DNA of 64,000 bases from XN24 sp047921455 (GCA_047921455.1 JBLRWC010000003.1:1-64000), one strand, 5' to 3'; positions 17,380-26,949 are shown, counted from the stretch's first letter. Made by a program: numbers and translations. The notes: generated by a model from the letters alone, not told the origin.

Positions 17380-18126
17380 TCAGTCCGCCTGTACCCGGAG
17401 GGCCACGGCGGTCGTATTGTCGGCGTTGGGCGTGGCGGCACGCACTGCCCGGCCCGCTATGCGCGCCAGCCAGTCCTCGAGCGTCATGTCCGCGCCGGGG
17501 CCGGCGGCGAGATCCGCTTCAGCCAGGCTCGACCAGAGTCCGTCGGAACACACCAGCAACAGGTCGCCGGCCGCCAGCGGCACAGTCTCCGAAACCGTGA
17601 TGAGTGGTCGCTCCGCGAGTCCTCCCAGGCAATATTCGACATAGTGCCGCATCGGATGGCCGGCGATTTCCTCCTCGCTGATCAAGCCATCCTGCAGCAG
17701 GCTCTCGATGGGCGTGTGATCGCGGGTCCGCGTCGTGATTTGGCCGTCACGCAACAGGTAAATCCGCGAGTCGCCGACGTGCGCCCAGACCGCGCGGCCG
17801 TCCTGCACCATGCACGCCGCGCAGGTCGCGCGCGGCCGGCTGCCGATGCCGATTTTTGCGCCAATCGCAACCACGGCGTCATGGGCCTGCTCGATCGCCA
17901 GGCGGAGAAACTCCCGGCAATCGACGTCGCGGCCGACCTCGGCAAAGCTTTGTTGCAGCGAGTCCACCGCGGTTTCCGCCGCCAGCGCGCCGCCGCTGTG
18001 GCCGCCCATGCCGTCGGCCACGACGAGCAACACGTTGCCGTTGTGCCTTTCGGCGGCAAAGCGATCCTGGTTTTCTTCGCGATCGCCGAGGAGGCTGACC
18101 TCGGCCATTTCAAAACGCAAGCGCAA
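17380..18126 (-). CDS. PP2C-family serine/threonine phosphatase
   Basis: Metal-dependent protein phosphatase of 248 residues. The metal-binding aspartates are in REENQDRF, VVADGMGGHSGG and VCSDGLWSSL, with a final Asp in PNADNTTAVALRV. VWAHVGDSRIYLLRDG is the central PP2C block. A TTG at 18126 with GGGGGAA about five bases upstream is the better start; the ATG at 18108 is the alternative. Substrates are unknown, and no Ser/Thr kinase gene is adjacent. Its position before rph resembles other gammaproteobacteria, where a PP2C gene and yicC lie back to back. Confidence 0.88.
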   Translation of the reverse strand: MRLRFEMAEVSLLGDREENQDRFAAERHNGNVLLVVADGMGGHSGGALAAETAVDSLQQSFAEVGRDVDCREFLRLAIEQAHDAVVAIGAKIGIGSRPRATCAACMVQDGRAVWAHVGDSRIYLLRDGQITTRTRDHTPIESLLQDGLISEEEIAGHPMRHYVEYCLGGLAERPLITVSETVPLAAGDLLLVCSDGLWSSLAEADLAAGPGADMTLEDWLARIAGRAVRAATPNADNTTAVALRVQAD

Positions 18127-18217
18127 TTCGTTCCCCCGGCCTTCTGCTAGACTTAGCCGCCCGTCTTGAGCGGGCTAATTTGCAAGTATAAGCGCAGCGC
18201 CGCATGGATACGCACTA

Positions 18218-19087
18218 ATGATTCGGAGCATGACCGGTTTCTCGCGCACCGAGTGCACCGGGCCCTGGGGCGCCGTCGCCTGGGAAGTGCGCTCGGTCAA
18301 CCATCGTTACCTGGAAACCGGGCTGCGGCTGCCCGAAGAACTGCGCGCGCTCGAGACGCGGTTTCGCCAGCAGGTTGCGAGCCGGCTGAAACGCGGCAAG
18401 GTGGACTGCACGCTGCGCATCAACTGGGAGTCCGCCAGCGACCGCGAACTGGCGCTCGATCTCGATCTCGCCCAGCGCGTTGCCGAAGCGGCTGAGAAAA
18501 TACGCGCCCGCGTCGGCGAGCTCGCGCCGCCGGGCACGATCGACCTGCTGCGCTGGCCAGGCGTCGTCCGCGAGCAGGAACGCGACATAGCGCCCGTGGC
18601 GGCTGCGGCCGCGGCCGCCCTGGACGATGCGCTCGACGAACTCGACGCCGCGCGGCAACGCGAGGGTGAACGGCTGGCGGTCGCGCTGGCGGAACGCTGC
18701 GCGGCGATTACCGTGCTGGTCGAACAGGTGCGCGCGGCGCTGCCGGCCATCCGTACCGGCCTCCGGCAACGCCTGCTTGAACGCCTCGCTGGACTGGACG
18801 TCGCGGCCGATCCGCAGCGCCTTGAACAGGAGCTCGCCATCCAGCTCGGCAAGGTGGACGTGGACGAGGAACTCGACCGGCTCGCCAGTCATCTCGCCGA
18901 AGTGCGCCGCATCCTGGGGGCGGACGACGAAGCCAATGGCCGCCGGCTTGATTTCCTGATGCAGGAATTCAATCGTGAAGCCAATACCCTCGGCTCGAAG
19001 TCCGTGGACGGTGAAACCACCCGCATCGCCGTGGAGCTCAAGGTGCTGATCGAGCAGATGCGTGAGCAAGTCCAGAACATCGAATGA
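18218..19087 (+). CDS. yicC: YicC/YloC family endoribonuclease
   Basis: YicC-family RNase, reported in E. coli to act in small-RNA turnover. The 289-residue product has the N-terminal signature MIRSMTGFSRTE and SVNHRYLETGLRLP. The conserved C-terminal DUF1732 block has RRLDFLMQEFNREANTLGSK. The central part is Ala-rich and helical. It is divergent from the PP2C gene across a 91-bp gap. It overlaps or closely abuts gmk, the usual partner. Confidence 0.93.
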   Translation: MIRSMTGFSRTECTGPWGAVAWEVRSVNHRYLETGLRLPEELRALETRFRQQVASRLKRGKVDCTLRINWESASDRELALDLDLAQRVAEAAEKIRARVGELAPPGTIDLLRWPGVVREQERDIAPVAAAAAAALDDALDELDAARQREGERLAVALAERCAAITVLVEQVRAALPAIRTGLRQRLLERLAGLDVAADPQRLEQELAIQLGKVDVDEELDRLASHLAEVRRILGADDEANGRRLDFLMQEFNREANTLGSKSVDGETTRIAVELKVLIEQMREQVQNIE

Positions 19088-19094
19088 GACCCGC

Positions 19095-19712
19095 TTGAGC
19101 GCCCAGAACCGCTTATTCGTAATCTCCGCACCGTCGGGCGCCGGCAAAACCACCCTGGTGCGCGCCCTGATGGAGCGTGAACCGGGGCTGCGCTTCTCGA
19201 TTTCCTACACGACACGCGCGCAACGGCCTGGCGAGCATGACGGCCAGCATTATTTTTTTGTCGCCACCGAAGTATTCCAGCGCATGCTCGAAGACCAGGC
19301 GTTTCTCGAGCACGCCCGAGTATTCGACAATTACTACGGCACGTCCCGCGCCCAGGTGGCCGCGCTGCTGGCCGACGGCCACGGCGTGGTGCTGGAGATC
19401 GACTGGCAGGGAGCGCGCCAGGTCCGGGCCGCGATGCCAGAATCGGTGGGGATTTTTATCCTGCCGCCGTCGCGCGCCGAGCTGGAACGGCGGCTGCGCG
19501 GCCGGGCGACCGACAGCGAAGCCGTCATTCGCCGCCGGCTGGCGGATGCGGCCGCCGATATGTCCCACTGGGACGAGTTCCCGTACGTGGTCGTCAACGA
19601 CGATTTCTCGACGGCCCTGCAGGCCCTGTCGGATATCGTCCGCGGGCGCGGCGCCGCCAGCCGGGCGGACCGGCCGGAACTGCCGCCGCTGATCTCCGCA
19701 CTGCTGGCCTGA
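19095..19712 (+). CDS. gmk: Guanylate kinase
   Basis: Gmk phosphorylates GMP/dGMP to the diphosphate. The P-loop is SAPSGAGKTTL, and the GMP-binding SYTTRAQRPGEHDGQHYFF and YYGTSRAQV follow. The start is uncertain. A TTG at 19095 gives LSAQNRLFVISAPSG, which aligns with known Gmk N-termini and gives 205 residues. A GTG at 19062 would add 11 residues and overlap yicC. No strong Shine-Dalgarno is visible for either. Confidence 0.93.
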   Translation: MSAQNRLFVISAPSGAGKTTLVRALMEREPGLRFSISYTTRAQRPGEHDGQHYFFVATEVFQRMLEDQAFLEHARVFDNYYGTSRAQVAALLADGHGVVLEIDWQGARQVRAAMPESVGIFILPPSRAELERRLRGRATDSEAVIRRRLADAAADMSHWDEFPYVVVNDDFSTALQALSDIVRGRGAASRADRPELPPLISALLA

Positions 19713-19774
19713 GCGGAACGCGCCTTCGCGGCCACTGGCAGCCCCGCCTGCTATTCCGTTAATATACAAGGCTA

Positions 19775-19797
19775 GCCCCGAAATACGGGGCGCTTTT
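19775..19797 (+). promoter_or_regulatory. Hairpin with short T-tract between gmk and rpoZ
   Basis: GCCCCG (19775-19780) and CGGGGC (19786-19791) flank a 5-base loop and are followed by GCTTTTC. It could be a weak terminator after gmk or a structure in the rpoZ leader. A TAATATAC -10-like string lies just upstream (around 19760). Confidence 0.35.
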
Positions 19798-19813
19798 CAC
19801 CGCAGAGAAAATC

Positions 19814-20077
19814 ATGGCCCGGATTACTGTCGAAGACTGTATGCAGCACGTCGATAACCTGTTCGACCTCGTCCTGATCGCCTCTCGGCGTGCCCGTCAG
19901 CTTGCCAACGGCGCGCCGACGAGCCTTGAATGGCAGAACGACAAAGCCACGGTGGTTGCGCTGCGCGAGATCGCCGAGGGCTCCATCGGTTACGACATCC
20001 TCAACGAGCCGGACCCGCCTGCTGCGGTACGCGACCTGGAAACCATCGACCGTCCCATCCCCCCGATGGGAGACTGA
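19814..20077 (+). CDS. rpoZ: RNA polymerase omega subunit
   Basis: Omega helps assemble the beta' subunit and links RNA polymerase to ppGpp. The 87-residue product starts MARITVEDCMQHVDNLFDLV, with ASRRARQL and NDKATVVALREIAEG as family blocks. It sits directly before spoT, the standard rpoZ-spoT linkage. It lies after a hairpin at 19775-19797. Confidence 0.96.
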   Translation: MARITVEDCMQHVDNLFDLVLIASRRARQLANGAPTSLEWQNDKATVVALREIAEGSIGYDILNEPDPPAAVRDLETIDRPIPPMGD

Positions 20078-20095
20078 AGCAAGGAGTCTGCGCCC

Positions 20096-22249
20096 GTGGA
20101 CTACGCAGCTTCCTTCCTGGCTCGACTGCCGAAAAGGAAGCGGTCCATTGGGCTCGACCGCCTGAACCGCCGCATGCAGCGCTACTTGTCGGCCGACCAG
20201 GTCGCCAAGGTCATGCAGGCTTACGAATTCGCCGCCAAGGCCCATGAAGGCCAGCAACGGCACTCCGGCGAACCTTATATCTCGCATCCCGTCGCCGTGG
20301 CGACCATCCTCGCCGACCTGAAGCTTGACGCCCAGACATTGATGGCGGCGCTGTTGCATGACGTCATCGAGGATACGGGCGTCCCCAAGGAGCACATTGC
20401 CTCGATGTTCGGCGCGGAAGTGGCCGAGCTGGTGGACGGCGTCAGCAAGCTGGACAAGATCGAGTTCCGCAGCCGCGCGGAAGCGCAGGCCGAAAGCTTC
20501 CGCAAGATGCTCCTCGCCATGGTCGGCGACATACGCGTCATCCTGGTGAAACTGGCCGACCGCACGCACAACATGCGTACCCTGTGGATCATGCCGCCGG
20601 AGAAGCGTCGCCGCATAGCGCGCGAAACGCTGGAAATTTATGCGCCGATCGCCAACCGGCTCGGCATGAACACCATCCGGCTGGAGCTCGAGGACCTCGG
20701 GTTTCGCTCACTGTATCCCTACCGTTACCGCGTCCTCGAAAGGGCGCTGAAGCGCGCCCAGGGCGCGCACAAGCAAATCATCCAGAAGATCAGCAAGCGC
20801 TTCGACGCAGGCCTGGACGAGGCGAAGATCGAGGCGCGCGTGGCCGGCCGCGAAAAGCATATCTACAGCATCTACCGGAAGATGCGCGACAAGAAACGCG
20901 CCCTCAATGAAATCGTGGATGTCTATGGAATCCGCATCATCGTTGCAACGGTAGACGATTGTTATCGCGCCCTCGGCATCGTGCATCGCAGTTACAAGCC
21001 AATGCCCGGACGCTTCAAGGATTTCATCGCCATCCCGCGGGTGAACGGTTACCAGTCGTTGCACACCACCCTGTTCGGCCCCGGCGGGCTGCCCTGCGAA
21101 GTGCAGATTCGCACGGCGGACATGGACCGGCTGGCAGAATCCGGCATCGCCGCACACTGGCTCTACAAGACCGGCGAAGCATTCGCGCCGCAGCCCCAGG
21201 TGCGTGCGCGCGAATGGCTCAACAACCTCATGGAGATCGAGGAGGGCGGCAGTTCCGAGGAGTTTCTCGAAAGCGTCAAGATCGACCTGTTTCCGGACAA
21301 GGTCTACGTGTTCACGCCGAAAGGAGACATTGTGCGCCTGCCGCGCGGCGCGACCTGTGTCGACTTCGCCTATGCAGTCCATACCGACATCGGCAATCGC
21401 TGCGTCGCGGCGCGTATCGATCGCCGCCCGGTTCCGCTGCGAACCGCGCTCAAGAACGGCCAGACGGTACAAATCATCACCGCCCGGGGCGCCACGCCGA
21501 ACCCGGCCTGGGTCAACTTCGTCGTCACGGCCAAGGCGCGCATGGCGATTCGCAGCTTCCTCAAGAACCTGCAGCGGAACGAGGCCGCAGACCTGGGCAA
21601 GCGGCTACTCGATAACGCCTTGCGCGAATTCAACCTCTCGGTGCGAAAAGTGTCCGGCGAGCGGCTCCGCACCACGCTGGACTTGCTCGGTTGCAACAAC
21701 GTCAATGAGCTCTATGAGCAGATCGGCCTGGGCGAACGCATGGCCTCGCTGGTCGCGCGCCGCCTGTTGCCGGAGGGACCGGACGCATCAGGCGCCGGAC
21801 AAGCCGCGCCGCTGACCATTGCGGGTACCGAGGGGATGGTGGTGACGTACGGGCGCTGCTGTCACCCGATCCCGGGCGACACGATTTTCGGCTATCTCAC
21901 CGCCGGCCGCGGCATCGTCATCCACCGCGACGACTGCGGCAATCTCGCGGAGTTTCGCAAGCAACCGGACAAGTGGCTGGCGGTGGAGTGGGAGCGCCGG
22001 CTGAATCGCACCTTCCCGGTCGAGATTCGGGCTGAAGTGCACAACCGGCTTGGCGTACTGGCGGCCGTCGCCGCCAATATTTCCGCCAGCGAGACGAATA
22101 TCGAGCATGTCCAGGTCGTGGAACGTGACGGCGACAGCTCGTCGCTGATTTTCCTGCTGCAAGTCAACGGCCGCGACCACCTGGCGAGCGTACTGCGAAA
22201 CATTCGCACCATGCCGGACGTGATGTCCGTTACCCGCACCAATACCTGA
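20096..22249 (+). CDS. spoT: Bifunctional (p)ppGpp synthetase/hydrolase
   Basis: RSH enzyme controlling the alarmone (p)ppGpp. The 717-residue product starts at a GTG with AAGGAG nine bases upstream. Hydrolase HD domain: HSGEPYISHPVAVA and HDVIED (His88, Asp89, Glu92, Asp93) are intact. Synthetase domain: YGIRIIV and GRFKDFIAIPRVNGYQSLH. A TGS domain (about residues 395-455) and a C-terminal ACT domain (about 640-717) follow. Intact HD residues indicate a SpoT-type rather than RelA-type enzyme. It is coupled to rpoZ upstream and ridA downstream. Confidence 0.96.
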   Translation: MDYAASFLARLPKRKRSIGLDRLNRRMQRYLSADQVAKVMQAYEFAAKAHEGQQRHSGEPYISHPVAVATILADLKLDAQTLMAALLHDVIEDTGVPKEHIASMFGAEVAELVDGVSKLDKIEFRSRAEAQAESFRKMLLAMVGDIRVILVKLADRTHNMRTLWIMPPEKRRRIARETLEIYAPIANRLGMNTIRLELEDLGFRSLYPYRYRVLERALKRAQGAHKQIIQKISKRFDAGLDEAKIEARVAGREKHIYSIYRKMRDKKRALNEIVDVYGIRIIVATVDDCYRALGIVHRSYKPMPGRFKDFIAIPRVNGYQSLHTTLFGPGGLPCEVQIRTADMDRLAESGIAAHWLYKTGEAFAPQPQVRAREWLNNLMEIEEGGSSEEFLESVKIDLFPDKVYVFTPKGDIVRLPRGATCVDFAYAVHTDIGNRCVAARIDRRPVPLRTALKNGQTVQIITARGATPNPAWVNFVVTAKARMAIRSFLKNLQRNEAADLGKRLLDNALREFNLSVRKVSGERLRTTLDLLGCNNVNELYEQIGLGERMASLVARRLLPEGPDASGAGQAAPLTIAGTEGMVVTYGRCCHPIPGDTIFGYLTAGRGIVIHRDDCGNLAEFRKQPDKWLAVEWERRLNRTFPVEIRAEVHNRLGVLAAVAANISASETNIEHVQVVERDGDSSSLIFLLQVNGRDHLASVLRNIRTMPDVMSVTRTNT

Positions 22250-22259
22250 AGGAGACGCC

Positions 22260-22646
22260 ATGAGCCGTCGCACTATCGCCACCACGGAAGCTCCGGCCGC
22301 GATCGGAACCTATTCGCAGGCGGTTGCCGCCGGCGGCGCCGTCTGGCTGTCGGGCCAGATTCCGCTGGACCCGGCCACGATGACGCTGGTGGCGGGCGAT
22401 ATCGAGGCCGAGGTCCGCCAGGTTTTTCGTAACCTCGCGGCGGTCGCGGCGGCCGCCGAGTCGTCCCTGGACGACGCCGTCCGCCTGACCGTCTATCTCA
22501 CCGATCTCGGCGACTTCGCGGTCGTCAACCGGGTGATGGAGGAAGTCCTGCAACCGCCCTACCCGGCGCGCGCCACCGTGCAGGTCGCCGCGCTGCCCAA
22601 GGGTGCGCGCGTCGAAGTCGACGCGGTCCTGGTGCCCGGGAACTGA
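22260..22646 (+). CDS. ridA: RidA family 2-iminobutanoate/2-iminopropanoate deaminase
   Basis: RidA hydrolyses reactive enamine/imine intermediates from PLP enzymes. The 128-residue product has the family blocks APAAIGTYSQAV, VWLSGQIPLDP and PYPARATVQVAALPKGARVE, with the catalytic Arg in the last block. An AAGGAG lies six bases before the ATG. It lies 10 bp after spoT, as in many gammaproteobacteria. Confidence 0.93.
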   Translation: MSRRTIATTEAPAAIGTYSQAVAAGGAVWLSGQIPLDPATMTLVAGDIEAEVRQVFRNLAAVAAAAESSLDDAVRLTVYLTDLGDFAVVNRVMEEVLQPPYPARATVQVAALPKGARVEVDAVLVPGN

Positions 22647-22664
22647 GCCGCCGGACGCTGGCCG

Positions 22665-24734
22665 TTGCCCCTGGCGCCCGAAGACCCCGTCACGCAACTG
22701 AGCGGCGTGGGACCTGCGCTGGCCGCGCGGCTGGCGCGCCTCGGCGTGCGGACTGTCGAGGACCTCGCTTTCCTGCTGCCGTCACGCTATGAAGACCGTA
22801 CCCGTATCGTGCCCATCGGCGCGGTGCGGCCGGGGGAGCGCGCGGTCATCGAGGGCGAAATCCTGTTGACCGAGGTCGTGCGGGGCCGCCGCGCGATGCT
22901 GGTGGTAGCCCTCGGCGACGCCACCGGCATGTTGACGCTGCGCTTCTTCCACTTCACTCCGCGCCAGCACGAGGCGCTGGGCCGCGGCGCGCGGCTGCGC
23001 TGCTTTGGCGAGGTCCGCGCCGGACAACGCGGACCGGAAATGGTCCATCCGGAATACCAGCGCCTGCATGAGGACGCCGGCACCGCGGAGGACTCGCTGA
23101 CACCGATCTACCCGGCCACCGAAGGCCTTGCCCAGGCGCGCATCCGGCAGCTCGTGCAGCGGGCATTGGCCGCGCTTGGCGAAGGGCCGCCAGACTTGCT
23201 GCCGCGGGACACGCTTGCCGGCCGCGGGCTGCCGTCGCTGCGCGATGCCGTGCGCTTGTTGCATCACCCGCCGCCCGACACCGACCTCGCCGCGCTGGAG
23301 TCCGGCAGCCACCCGGCACGGCAGCGCCTGGCGCTGGAGGAACTGCTGGCGCACCAGTTGGCGATGCGCGCACTGCGGCACCGCGCGCGCCGCAAGTCGG
23401 CATGGCCGCTGCGCGGTGACGACCTGGTCGAACGCTTCATCAGCGGCCTGCCGTTTGCATTGACTGGCGCGCAACGCCGCGTCATTGCCGAAGTGCGCGC
23501 CGACCTGGCGCAGGCTGCGCCGATGATGCGGCTCGTGCAGGGCGACGTCGGCAGCGGCAAGACGGTGGTGGCCGCGGCCGCCGCCTTGCAGGCGGTTGCC
23601 TGCGGCGCGCAGGCTGCGGTCATGGCGCCAACCGAATTGCTGGGCGAACAACACCACGCCAACTTCCGCGGCTGGCTGGAACCGCTGGGCGTCGGGGTGT
23701 GCTGGCTGTCGGGATCGCAACCGGCCGCCGAGCGGCGCGAGGCGCTGCGGCGCCTGGCTTCCGGCGAGGCGGCGGTGGCGGTGGGCACCCATGCGCTGTT
23801 CCAGCAAGGCGTTAACTTCGCACGCCTCGCCCTGGCGATCATCGATGAACAGCATCGCTTCGGTGTCCACCAACGGCTCGCGCTGACCGACAAAGGCACC
23901 GCGGATGGGCGCCGTCCCCACCAGCTGGTCATGACCGCGACACCGATTCCACGTACGCTGGCAATGGCCACCTACGCCGACCTGGACACGTCGATCATCG
24001 ATGAGTTGCCGCCCGGGCGCGGCCAGGTGCGCACGGTCGCGATGCCCGAGTCGCGCCGCGCCGAGGTCATCAGCCGGATTCGGCAAGCTTGTGCGTCGGG
24101 TCGCCAGGCTTACTGGGTCTGTCCACTGATCGAGGAATCCGATCAGCTGCAGGCGCAGGCCGCCCAAGACACCGCGCAACTGCTGGCCGAAGCGCTGCCC
24201 GAGCTGTCCGTCGGCCTGATCCACGGGCGGTTGCGGCCAGCCGACAAGGAACGGCTCATGCGTGCCTTCAAAGACGGCGAGATACATTTGCTGGTGGCCA
24301 CGACAGTCATCGAGGTCGGCGTGGACGTGCCGCGCGCCAGCCTGATGATCATCGAAAACGCCGAGCGGATGGGTCTCGCCCAGCTGCACCAGCTGCGCGG
24401 CCGGGTCGGGCGCGGCACGGCCGACTCCAGCTGCCTGCTGCTGTATAGACCACCGCTGTCCGCCACGGCGACGACCCGCCTGGCCGCCATGCGCGACAGC
24501 AACGACGGCTTCGAAATCGCCCGCACCGACCTGCAGCTACGCGGCCCCGGCGAAGTGCTGGGCATCCGCCAGACCGGCCTGTTGGCGCTGAGAGTGGCCG
24601 ACCTGGTACGCGACCAGCAGCTCATGCCGCTGGTCCGGGAACTCGCCGACGGGCTCCTCCGGAACCATCCCGAGACAGTCGCCGCGCTGACCCGCAGGTG
24701 GATCGGCGAGGCCACTCGTTACGGACAAGTCTGA
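22665..24734 (+). CDS. recG: ATP-dependent DNA helicase RecG
   Basis: RecG remodels stalled forks and branched DNA. The 689-residue product has an N-terminal helix-hairpin-like start (LSGVGPALAARLARLG) and an OB wedge domain (about residues 50-150). Helicase motifs: Walker A GDVGSGKTVV, DEQHRF (motif II), MTATPIPRTLAM (motif III). The C-terminal part has the QLRGRVGRG motif VI and the RecG DLQLRGPGEVLGIRQTG. The start is TTG; no better start is near. The spoT-ridA-recG order is standard. Confidence 0.95.
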   Translation: MPLAPEDPVTQLSGVGPALAARLARLGVRTVEDLAFLLPSRYEDRTRIVPIGAVRPGERAVIEGEILLTEVVRGRRAMLVVALGDATGMLTLRFFHFTPRQHEALGRGARLRCFGEVRAGQRGPEMVHPEYQRLHEDAGTAEDSLTPIYPATEGLAQARIRQLVQRALAALGEGPPDLLPRDTLAGRGLPSLRDAVRLLHHPPPDTDLAALESGSHPARQRLALEELLAHQLAMRALRHRARRKSAWPLRGDDLVERFISGLPFALTGAQRRVIAEVRADLAQAAPMMRLVQGDVGSGKTVVAAAAALQAVACGAQAAVMAPTELLGEQHHANFRGWLEPLGVGVCWLSGSQPAAERREALRRLASGEAAVAVGTHALFQQGVNFARLALAIIDEQHRFGVHQRLALTDKGTADGRRPHQLVMTATPIPRTLAMATYADLDTSIIDELPPGRGQVRTVAMPESRRAEVISRIRQACASGRQAYWVCPLIEESDQLQAQAAQDTAQLLAEALPELSVGLIHGRLRPADKERLMRAFKDGEIHLLVATTVIEVGVDVPRASLMIIENAERMGLAQLHQLRGRVGRGTADSSCLLLYRPPLSATATTRLAAMRDSNDGFEIARTDLQLRGPGEVLGIRQTGLLALRVADLVRDQQLMPLVRELADGLLRNHPETVAALTRRWIGEATRYGQV

Positions 24735-24788
24735 CGTGGCCGCCAACCCATCTATAATGTCCCCCCACACCGACGGCCTGCCCATCCC

Positions 24789-25370
24789 ATGACCAGCGAA
24801 AGCCCCCTCATCGCCCGGCCTGTGAATTTCGCCGCGCCACTGGCCTGGCTCCCGGCCGATGCGCCCGGCGCCCTGCCCGCAGACGCCAGCCTGCGTGGCT
24901 GGCTGCAGGACTCGGGCTCGCTGACCTCGCGGCTGCGGGCAGCGTGCAGCGCCGGTTTTCGGCTGGACCTGCTGGGCGAAGCAGACGAACGGTTGCCGGG
25001 TGATGCGCGCGGGCTGCTGGACGGCGAGGCGGCGCGGGCGCGGCGGGTACGCATGTTCTGCGGTGACTGCCTGTGCGTCTGCGCAACGACCTTCATCCCC
25101 AGCGTAACGCTGGCGGGCGACACCTGGCTCGCCGCGCTCGGCGATCGACCACTCGGCGATGCGCTGCTGGAACGCGGCGGGATCCAGCGCTCACCGTTCG
25201 AGTTCGCCCGCGCGAATCCCGCGTACCCGCTGTTCACGCCGTCCCTGGAGGGACTGGACATAAAACCTGCGTGGCTTTGGGTGCGGCGTTCCCGCTTCAG
25301 TCTCGCGTCCGGGCCGCTGCTCATTTACGAAATGTTTCTGCCCGGCCTGACCCGATGCGCGCAGGAATAA
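24789..25370 (+). CDS. ubiC: Chorismate lyase
   Basis: UbiC cleaves chorismate to 4-hydroxybenzoate and pyruvate, the first committed step of ubiquinone synthesis. The 193-residue product is somewhat longer than the E. coli enzyme at the N-terminus. Family features visible: GWLQDSGSLTSRLR, then the active-site region LGDALLERGGIQRSPFEFA, and the C-terminal WVRRSRFSLASGPLLIYEMF. It is directly followed by ubiA two bases later. Confidence 0.88.
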   Translation: MTSESPLIARPVNFAAPLAWLPADAPGALPADASLRGWLQDSGSLTSRLRAACSAGFRLDLLGEADERLPGDARGLLDGEAARARRVRMFCGDCLCVCATTFIPSVTLAGDTWLAALGDRPLGDALLERGGIQRSPFEFARANPAYPLFTPSLEGLDIKPAWLWVRRSRFSLASGPLLIYEMFLPGLTRCAQE

Positions 25371-25372
25371 CT

Positions 25373-26257
25373 ATGCAACGGCCGGCGCGCCGATTGGTCG
25401 CCCAGCTGCGCGAATACGGACTGCTGATGCGCCTGGACCGGCCCATCGGCACGCTGCTGCTGCTCTGGCCGACACTCTGGGCGCTGTGGATCGCCGGCGC
25501 CGGGCGACCCGACCCGCAAGTGTTCCTGGTGTTCGTCGCCGGCGTCGTACTGATGCGCTCCGCCGGCTGCGTGATGAACGATTTCGCCGACCGCCGCATC
25601 GATCCGCATGTGGAGCGCACGCGCGACCGGCCGCTGGCGCGCGGCGCCGTGTCACCGCTCGAGGCGCTGCTGCTGGCCGGCGCGCTCGGGGCCGTCGCAT
25701 TCGGGCTGGTGCTGACGATGAACCGCCTGACCGTGCTGCTGGCCCTCGCGGGCGCCGTGCTGACGATCGCTTATCCGTTCCTGAAACGATTCACCCACCT
25801 GCCGCAAGTGTGGCTCGGCGCCGCCTTCGGCTGGTCGGTACCAATGGCATTCGCCGCGCAAACCGGTGCGGTGCCGCAGCTTGCCTGGTTGATGTTCATC
25901 GCCGTCATCCTCTGGGCCGTGGTCTACGACACCATGTATGCCATGGTCGACCGGGAAGATGACCTGAAACTCGGCATTCGCTCCACGGCGATCCTGTTCG
26001 GCGATGCGGACCGGTTCATGATCGGCGCGATGCAGGCGCTGTTGTGGGCGGCGCTCTGGCTGGTCGGCCACCAGGGGGAGCTGGGCGGCTGGTACATGGC
26101 TGGACTGGTGGTCGCCGGCGGCCTGTCGTTATGGCAGCAGTACCTCATCCGGGCGCGCCGCCCGGAGAATTGTTTCCGCGCTTTCCTGAACAACAACTAT
26201 TACGGCATGGCGGTTTTTGTCGGCATTCTGCTGCATTACACCTTCACTCCTGCTTGA
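25373..26257 (+). CDS. ubiA: 4-hydroxybenzoate polyprenyltransferase
   Basis: UbiA attaches the polyprenyl tail to 4-hydroxybenzoate in the inner membrane. The 294-residue product has 7-9 transmembrane helices. The two Asp-rich motifs are NDFADRRID and YAMVDREDDLKLGIRS. The start at 25373 has AGGA seven bases upstream. An in-frame ATG at 25355 inside ubiC is an alternative. The 3' end overlaps convergent comF by 22 bp. Confidence 0.95.
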   Translation: MQRPARRLVAQLREYGLLMRLDRPIGTLLLLWPTLWALWIAGAGRPDPQVFLVFVAGVVLMRSAGCVMNDFADRRIDPHVERTRDRPLARGAVSPLEALLLAGALGAVAFGLVLTMNRLTVLLALAGAVLTIAYPFLKRFTHLPQVWLGAAFGWSVPMAFAAQTGAVPQLAWLMFIAVILWAVVYDTMYAMVDREDDLKLGIRSTAILFGDADRFMIGAMQALLWAALWLVGHQGELGGWYMAGLVVAGGLSLWQQYLIRARRPENCFRAFLNNNYYGMAVFVGILLHYTFTPA

Positions 26258-26946
26258 GCAGTACCGCCCCGCGCGACGGCCCAGATTTCAACCTCCATCG
26301 CGCCGGCCCGCAGCAGCGCCCGGCTCAACGCGGCCGCCGTCGACCCGGTCGTCAGCACATCGTCGACGATGGCAAGGCGCAAGCCGCGCACTTCGCTCGA
26401 GGCTGCGAAAGCTCCCCTGAGATTTCGATAGCGCTGCTGCGCGGTAAGCCCGGCCTGCGGCGGTGTGGCGACCCTCCGGCAGCACGCCCGCTCGAGTATC
26501 GGCACGCCAATCACGCGGGCCAGCGGCCGCGCCAACTCCCTGGCCTGGTTGAAGCCCCGCTCGGCGAGGCGCGCGGGATGCAACGGCACCGGCACGACCC
26601 CGTCCGGCCGCGGGCCATCGCAACTGTCCGCCAGCAGGCGACCGAGCAGCGCGCCGAAATGCAGTGCGCCACCGTACTTGTAGCGACTGATCAGGGCATC
26701 CACGGGGAACGCCCAGGCGAGCGGCGCCACCGCGCGAGTCCACGGCAGCGTATCACCGCAGCAGCGGTCGCAATGGCCGGCACGCTCCAGCGGCCGGGCG
26801 CACTGGCGGCAGGCAGCGCCGATCCAGGGCAGCTCCGCGCGACAGGCGCCGCAGATGCCCGCGGACCCGGCTGCCGCACCGCACAGTTCGCAGGGCCAGC
26901 GCGGCAGGTGGAGGCCGAGCCACTCGTCAACTTTTCTGAACCCCAC
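26236..26946 (-). CDS. comF: ComF family protein (phosphoribosyltransferase fold)
   Basis: ComF/GntX-type protein linked to DNA uptake in competent bacteria. The 236-residue product has an N-terminal zinc-ribbon region with CxxC pairs (CELC, CGAC, CRQC, CDRC). A type I phosphoribosyltransferase domain follows, whose PRPP loop is LAIVDDVLTTGSTAAAL. The start is GTG at 26946. It is divergent from bioB and overlaps the ubiA end on the opposite strand. The comF-bioB neighbourhood is common in gammaproteobacteria. A role in competence fits the type IV pilus genes in this window, but that is inference. Confidence 0.9.
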   Translation of the reverse strand: MGFRKVDEWLGLHLPRWPCELCGAAAGSAGICGACRAELPWIGAACRQCARPLERAGHCDRCCGDTLPWTRAVAPLAWAFPVDALISRYKYGGALHFGALLGRLLADSCDGPRPDGVVPVPLHPARLAERGFNQARELARPLARVIGVPILERACCRRVATPPQAGLTAQQRYRNLRGAFAASSEVRGLRLAIVDDVLTTGSTAAALSRALLRAGAMEVEIWAVARGGTAQAGVKV

Positions 26947-26949
26947 AGG

